NCBI RefSeq assembly: GCF_001040945.1
Contig: NZ_CP011930.1
Span: 496,001-560,000, forward strand
Reading direction: 5' to 3'
DNA length: 64,000 nucleotides
From: Herbaspirillum seropedicae
GTDB lineage: Bacteria > Pseudomonadota > Gammaproteobacteria > Burkholderiales > Burkholderiaceae_D
Position numbers and translations under genes: made by a program. This document shows, one piece after another, positions 59,788 through 64,000 of this stretch. Below the pieces are notes generated by a model that had not been told where the DNA came from, did no database searches, and saw only the letters and a list, made by a program, of their open reading frames with translations. Numbering within the stretch: position 1 is the first letter of the stretch; every line of letters begins with the position of its first letter.

Positions 59788-60504
59788 TCAGGAGAGGGCG
59801 CTCTGGGATGCTTCCAGCTTATCCAGCCAGTTCGACATGACAGCATGCGCCGCGCTGCGTAGATCCGTACCGAAGCGCTTCGCCTGTTCCCGCAGCGAGC
59901 GGGGATCGATACCGGCCTGGCCGAGCTCGCAGGCATGGCCGACCAGCCATTGGTTGATCCGTGCAGGATCAGCCTCGAGATGGAATTGCAGCGCCAGGAC
60001 ATGCGCGCCCAGCGAGAACGCCTGATGCGGACACACCGGCGTACTGGCCAGGCAGGTGGCGCCAGGCGGAATAGCGAACTGGTCCCCGTGCCAATGCAGG
60101 ACGGGCTGTCCCTCCAGCGCGGCCAGGGGCGAGAGCCGGCCTTCCGTGCTCAGGTCGAGCGGTGCATAGCCGATCTCCTTGAGGCCCATTGGCGCCACCT
60201 CCGCCCCCAGCGCCCGGGCGATCAACTGCGCCCCCAGGCAGATTCCCAGGAGAGGCCGCTGCTGCTGGAGGCGGCGGGCGATGAGGTCGAGCTCCCTGAG
60301 GAGGAAGGGATGCAGGCCCTCGTCATAGGCGCCGATGGGACCGCCGAGAACGATCAGCAGATCTGCCTGTTCGGCAGCTGCCGTATCCGCTTGCTCGATG
60401 GTGGCGTCGATATAGCGCAGCCGGTAGCCGTGTGATGCGAGGAGGGAATCAAGTATGCCGACATCTTCGAAATGGACGTGGCGCAACGCAATGGCTTCTT
60501 TCAT
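59788..60504 (-). CDS. Class I glutamine amidotransferase-like protein
   Basis: Protein of 238 residues with a GATase1 fold. The nucleophile elbow is LLGICLGAQLIA (Cys near 89), with the His/Glu of the triad in QFHLEAD (about 173-179). GxxG oxyanion (VLGGPIGAYDEG, about 53-64) is also present. Stand-alone members are often annotated GMP synthase-like or gamma-glutamyl hydrolases; the acceptor is not predictable. It starts the operon that continues with mocR after 14 bases. Confidence 0.85.
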   Translation of the reverse strand: MKEAIALRHVHFEDVGILDSLLASHGYRLRYIDATIEQADTAAAEQADLLIVLGGPIGAYDEGLHPFLLRELDLIARRLQQQRPLLGICLGAQLIARALGAEVAPMGLKEIGYAPLDLSTEGRLSPLAALEGQPVLHWHGDQFAIPPGATCLASTPVCPHQAFSLGAHVLALQFHLEADPARINQWLVGHACELGQAGIDPRSLREQAKRFGTDLRSAAHAVMSNWLDKLEASQSALS

Positions 60505-60551
60505 GGGATGCTCATCAGCGGAAGGTGGATGGGACGACTACGGCTGATATT

Positions 60552-60584
60552 CTAAGACAAAATGGATTATGTCCTAGGTCAAAA
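60552..60584. promoter_or_regulatory. Operator-like repeats upstream of the amidotransferase gene
   Basis: TTATGTCCTAGGTCAAAA (60567-60584) matches the YggS-promoter site at about 14 of 18 positions, and an inverted half-site CTAAGACAAAAT (60552-60563) lies next to it. Both halves share TTTTGTC-type cores. This arrangement is typical of MocR binding sites. Confidence 0.55.
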
Positions 60585-60693
60585 TCGCAGCCACAGGAAA
60601 AAGTTGCGCCAAAATTCAAATCTGATGGCGCACCTGATAGTGAAACATGACGCAATCTTGCTCAGGGCATAGACCAGCCCGAGGGAAGACGGC

Positions 60694-61578
60694 TCAGGCT
60701 AGCGCAGCGCCACTCTCTTCCCGCAACCACTGCAAGAACAGCATTACCTCCGGCCGCGACTTGTTGCGCGCCGGACAGACGGCGTAGTGCTGGGTGATCT
60801 CCAGCGCCAGGCCATCCGCGAAAACCGGCTGCAGACGGCCGCTGGCCAGCGCCACCGCGCCGAAGGCGTCGCTCTCGAAGACCACGCCCAAGCCCTGCAC
60901 GGCGGCTTCGATGCTCATCATGGCGCGGTCGAAACGCAAGGCGATGCGCTCGGGGCGCAGGTCCGGCGCATAACGGGCAAACCACTCGGGCCATTGCAGC
61001 AGGCTGCCGCGCGACTGGATCAGCGGGGCCAGCACCAGGTCGTCGGGCGTGTCGATCCGATGGCGCGCCAGGAAATCCGGACTGGCCATGGGGATGACCC
61101 GTTCCGACAACACCGCCTCGATCTCCAGATCCGGCCAGTGCGGCACGCCGCAGCGGATGTCCAGGTCCACCTGGCCAATCTCGAAATCCGATATCTCCGG
61201 CGAGGCCGACAGGCCCAGCGCGATATCAGGATGCCGTTGCGTGAACCGACCGATGCGCGGCATCAGCCACAGGCTGGCGAAGCTGGGGCTGGAATGGATC
61301 TGCAAGGAATTCTCCACCCCATGGCGCAAGTCGTCGGTGGCTGAGTTGATCGCGCCCAGCGCACCCGCCACCCGGTTCAGATAGGACTGCCCCGCCGGCG
61401 TCAGTTCCACGCCCTTGGTGGAACGCTCGAACAGGCGCAGCCCGAGCAGCTTTTCCAGACGCGCCACCTGATGGCTGATGGCCGAGGGCGTCAGGTGCAG
61501 TTCAGCCGCGGCCAGGTTGAAGCTCTTGCGGCGGGCGATGGCTTCGAACGCCATCAGGGAGGTCAGGGGAGGAATCAT
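60694..61578 (-). CDS. LysR-family transcriptional regulator (GcvA-like)
   Basis: LTTR of 294 residues. The N-terminal helix-turn-helix is FNLAAAELHLTPSAISHQVARLE (about 20-42), followed by the GcvA-type RLFERSTKGVELTPAG and a C-terminal effector domain (VRYAPDLRPERI-like end). It is divergent from the SDR gene at 61828, with a 249-base spacer between, so it most likely regulates that gene and the TRAP protein gene. The spacer would carry the LTTR box; I could not fix a unique T-N11-A site. Confidence 0.9.
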   Translation of the reverse strand: MIPPLTSLMAFEAIARRKSFNLAAAELHLTPSAISHQVARLEKLLGLRLFERSTKGVELTPAGQSYLNRVAGALGAINSATDDLRHGVENSLQIHSSPSFASLWLMPRIGRFTQRHPDIALGLSASPEISDFEIGQVDLDIRCGVPHWPDLEIEAVLSERVIPMASPDFLARHRIDTPDDLVLAPLIQSRGSLLQWPEWFARYAPDLRPERIALRFDRAMMSIEAAVQGLGVVFESDAFGAVALASGRLQPVFADGLALEITQHYAVCPARNKSRPEVMLFLQWLREESGAALA

Positions 61579-61827
61579 CGCGTCTCGGGCTCTTGTTTGT
61601 TCTGCTGCGCTACAGCACGTGCTGGCGCGGTCTTGCGGCCGATTTTAGCGCATCACTGCTGCAGATGATCGTTCGTCACATCACCATGACAAAGCATCAC
61701 TTGTCCGCTGCGGATGAAAGCTCGAAGATCAGGCTCCAGAACCACAAGGAGACCATCGCCATGGCCCATGGCCCCTGGCGGGTGCTCCGGTGTTCCTCAT
61801 TCGAACGCAATTTCTGGAGATCACACA

Positions 61828-62577
61828 ATGCTGCTCAAGGACAAAGTCGCCATCATCACCGGCGGCGCCGGCCAGAACGGGCTGGGCTTTTCAACCGCAC
61901 GCCTGATGGCCGCACAAGGCGCCCGCATCGTCATCCTCGACCTGGAACGGGCCGAGCCGGCCGGCGCGGCGGCGCGCCTGGGGGCGCAGCACCTGGGCCT
62001 GGTGGCGGACGTCACCGACAAGGCTGCCTGCGAGGCGGCGGCCGCCGCGGTGCTCAAGCAGTTCGGTCGCATCGACATCCTGGTCAACAATGCCGGCGTC
62101 ACCCAGCCGGCCAAACTGCTCGAGATCACCGGCAAGGACTACGACCGCATCCTCGACGTCAGCCTGCGCGGCACCCTCTACATGTCGCAGGCCGTGCTGC
62201 CCGCCATGCAGGCGCAGCAGAGCGGTTCCATCGTCTGCATCTCGTCGGTGTCGGCGCAGCGCGGCGGCGGCATCCTGGGCGGGCCGCACTACTCGGCGGC
62301 CAAGGCCGGCGTGCTGGGACTGGCGCGCGCCATGGCGCGGGAGTTCGGCCCGCAAGGCATCCGCGTCAACTGCATCACGCCGGGGCTGATCTCCACCGAT
62401 ATCAACAAGGACATCCTGAGCGCCGAGAAGAAGGCCGAGATCGCCCAGACCATTCCGCTGGGCCGCCTCGGTGGCCCGGATGATGTGGGCGGCGTGTGCG
62501 TGTTCCTGGCCAGCGATCTGTCGCAGTATTGCACTGGCGTCACGCTGGACGTCAACGGCGGCATGCTGATCCATTGA
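61828..62577 (+). CDS. Short-chain dehydrogenase/reductase (FabG-like)
   Basis: NAD(P)-dependent oxidoreductase of 249 residues. The cofactor site is AIITGGAGQNGLGFSTARL (about 8-26), NNAGVTQP (about 89-96), and the catalytic Ser/Tyr/Lys are in ISSVSAQRG and HYSAAKAG (about 155-162). The C-terminus (CTGVTLDVNGGMLIH) is typical. Start at ATG 61828 behind CTGGAGA. The preceding in-frame codons (from 61714) are unconserved. It is followed 66 bases later by the TRAP binding protein gene and likely shares its substrate. Confidence 0.92.
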   Translation: MLLKDKVAIITGGAGQNGLGFSTARLMAAQGARIVILDLERAEPAGAAARLGAQHLGLVADVTDKAACEAAAAAVLKQFGRIDILVNNAGVTQPAKLLEITGKDYDRILDVSLRGTLYMSQAVLPAMQAQQSGSIVCISSVSAQRGGGILGGPHYSAAKAGVLGLARAMAREFGPQGIRVNCITPGLISTDINKDILSAEKKAEIAQTIPLGRLGGPDDVGGVCVFLASDLSQYCTGVTLDVNGGMLIH

Positions 62578-62643
62578 GTTTTTCATGCGCCGGCCGATGT
62601 GCCGGCGCGGCTTCATCTATTAGAAAATCACAGGAGACAAGAG

Positions 62644-63681
62644 ATGAACGACGAGCGCGCTAAGAAGCAGGTCACACGCCGCAACATGCTGAAGGCCGGG
62701 GCGGTGGGGGCCGCCTTGCCATTGTTTTCCATCCTCAGCCGGCCCGCCAGTGCGGCCGAGTTCAGTTATAAATTCGCCACCGGCCAGGACCCCTCGCATC
62801 CGGTCAACAAGCGCGCCCAGGAAGCCATCGACCGCATCCGCAACGCCACCAATGGCCGCCTGGAGATCAAGCTGTTCCCGGCCAACCAGCTGGGATCGGA
62901 TACCGACCTCATGTCGCAGGTGCGCAATGGCGGCGTGGAATTCTTCAACCAGGCCAATACCGTGCTCTCCACGCTGGTGCCGGCAGCCGGCATCGTCAAT
63001 ACCGGATTTGCCTTCCATGATTACGGCGCGGTCTGGAAGGCCATGGATGGTCCGCTGGGGGCGCACGTGCGCGCGCAGATCGAGAAGGTCGGCTTGCTGA
63101 CCATGTCCAAACCCTGGGACAATGGCTTCCGCCAGATCACCACCTCGACCAAGCCGGTCAGGAATGCGGGCGACGTCAAGGGCCTGAAGCTGCGCGTGCC
63201 GGCCGCACCGATGCTGACGTCACTGTTCAGCGCACTGGGCGCGAGCCCCACGCCGATCAACTTCAATGAAGTCTATTCCTCGCTGCAGACCAAGCTGGTC
63301 GAGGGCCAGGAAAATCCCTTGGCCATCATCAGTACTGCGCGCCTGTACGAGGTGCAGAAGTTCTGCACCATCTCCAACCATGTGTGGGACGCCTACTGGA
63401 TCCTGGGCAACCGGCGCGCCTTCGAGAAGCTGCCCAAGGACATCCAGGAAATCGTGCGCCGCGAACTCGACAAGGCCGCCAGCGACGAGCGCGCCGATAT
63501 CGCCGCGTTCTCCGGCTTTGCCCGCAACGACCTGGCCAGCAAGGGCTTGCAGATCGTCGAGGCCGACAAGGATTCCTTCAAGGAAGCGCTGGCCCGCGCC
63601 AACTTCTACAAGGACATGCGCGCCAAGTTCGGCGAAGACGCCTGGAAACTGCTGGAAGGCAGCGTCGGCGCGCTGGGCTGA
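62644..63681 (+). CDS. TRAP transporter substrate-binding protein (DctP type)
   Basis: Periplasmic binding protein of 345 residues in the DctP family. A Tat-like signal (VTRRNMLKAG, about 10-19) is followed by a hydrophobic stretch. The conserved LRVPAAPMLTSLFSALGASPTPINFNEVYSSLQ block (in outline, about 180-214) includes the Arg that binds carboxylate ligands. VDGQENP-type motif reads VEGQENPLAI. AGGAGA precedes the ATG. No DctQ or DctM genes follow; a terminator lies at 63721-63753. Ligand probably an organic acid. Confidence 0.93.
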   Translation: MNDERAKKQVTRRNMLKAGAVGAALPLFSILSRPASAAEFSYKFATGQDPSHPVNKRAQEAIDRIRNATNGRLEIKLFPANQLGSDTDLMSQVRNGGVEFFNQANTVLSTLVPAAGIVNTGFAFHDYGAVWKAMDGPLGAHVRAQIEKVGLLTMSKPWDNGFRQITTSTKPVRNAGDVKGLKLRVPAAPMLTSLFSALGASPTPINFNEVYSSLQTKLVEGQENPLAIISTARLYEVQKFCTISNHVWDAYWILGNRRAFEKLPKDIQEIVRRELDKAASDERADIAAFSGFARNDLASKGLQIVEADKDSFKEALARANFYKDMRAKFGEDAWKLLEGSVGALG

Positions 63682-63720
63682 GCGCCACGACCACACCAGG
63701 TAGCGCTGACAGGGATGAGC

Positions 63721-63753
63721 AGGGCCACAGACGTGCGCATCTGCGGCCCTTCT
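63721..63753 (+). terminator. Terminator between the TRAP protein gene and the TRIC gene
   Basis: AGGGCCACAGA pairs with TCTGCGGCCCT (one mismatch) and is followed by TTCTT. It may serve both convergent genes. Confidence 0.75.
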
Positions 63754-63763
63754 TGCATGCGGC

Positions 63764-64000
63764 TCAGTCAAAGCCGCGCACGCGATCCTTGTCCATGCGC
63801 GGCAACTCCCAATGGAAGCGGATGGCCAGCAGGCGCACTGCAAAACCCAGCAGCAGCGAGCTCATCGTGGCAATGCGCGGATCGACCTGCAGATGCAGCA
63901 CGCCCACATAGGTCGCGCCGGTCAGCAGCGAGACGCTGGCGTAGATTTCCCGGCGCAGCACCAGCGGGATTTCATTGCAGAGCACATCGCGCAGGAGGCC
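63764..64000 (-). CDS. Trimeric intracellular cation channel / UPF0126 protein, C-terminal part
   Basis: Partial gene; the 5' part lies outside the window. The visible 78 residues begin GLLRDVLCNEIPLVLRREIYA, the conserved second repeat of the UPF0126 (YicG/TRIC) family, and end with a Arg/Asp-rich tail. These are small membrane proteins of seven helices thought to conduct cations. The C-terminal membrane helix pair is visible. Confidence 0.85.
   Translation of the reverse strand, partial: GLLRDVLCNEIPLVLRREIYASVSLLTGATYVGVLHLQVDPRIATMSSLLLGFAVRLLAIRFHWELPRMDKDRVRGFD

Overview
The window is a GC-rich chromosomal segment from a betaproteobacterium of the order Burkholderiales. The 16S rRNA sequence, the rrn operon layout (16S, tRNA-Ile, tRNA-Ala, 23S, 5S) and the gene content fit Oxalobacteraceae, most likely Herbaspirillum. 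The genus is inferred by eye and not from an alignment.

Layout. 1-3.2 kb holds a chemotaxis receptor and a Tat-exported dienelactone-hydrolase-like protein. 3.3-11 kb is a seven-gene catabolic and uptake operon: ferredoxin-type reductase, NMT1-type binding protein, IPNS-like oxygenase, Rieske oxygenase, ABC ATPase, ABC permease and an 8-oxoguanine-deaminase-like amidohydrolase. It sits behind a long structured leader and looks built for a purine-like N-heterocycle. 11-15.5 kb is yqgE-ruvX-pyrR-pyrB-(GIY-YIG)-pyrC', where pyrC' is a pseudo-dihydroorotase. 15.5-23 kb carries envelope genes: plsC, apaH, a phosphomannomutase/phosphoglucomutase, waaC, a Kdo hydroxylase, waaA and an epimerase. 23-29 kb is a complete rRNA operon with two promoters, RNase III processing stems, a spacer boxA and a terminator.

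29.4-36.5 kb is an RND tripartite efflux operon with a divergent TetR repressor and a near copy of the E. coli AcrR operator. 36.5-44.9 kb is a run of housekeeping genes (rfaH, rhodanese, pcm, a TetR regulator, a YkgJ-type protein, arsC, two uppP paralogues, recQ, trmB and tRNA-Gly). 45-49.4 kb is an AT-rich, evidently acquired six-gene operon. Its first three genes are a type II Zorya anti-phage system (zorA, zorB, zorE). The last three are a wHTH protein with an RHIM-like motif, a zinc-ribbon protein and an MltR-like protein, and these may be undescribed accessory components. A frameshifted remnant and a small ORF follow.

50-64 kb carries an HD-GYP phosphodiesterase, a cold-shock protein followed by a non-coding tract with four AGATA-loop hairpins ending in a terminator, a transketolase, a PLP-binding YggS-family gene behind an 11-12-copy heptanucleotide repeat, a MocR regulator with a class I amidotransferase-like gene (both transcription units share an operator-like motif), a LysR regulator divergent from an SDR gene and an orphan TRAP binding protein, and finally a TRIC/UPF0126 membrane protein cut by the window edge.

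The strongest leads are the extended Zorya operon, the purine-like catabolic operon and its leader, the AGATA-hairpin RNA region, the MocR operator pair beside the heptanucleotide repeat, and the pseudo-dihydroorotase operon interrupted by a GIY-YIG gene and an inverted REP pair.
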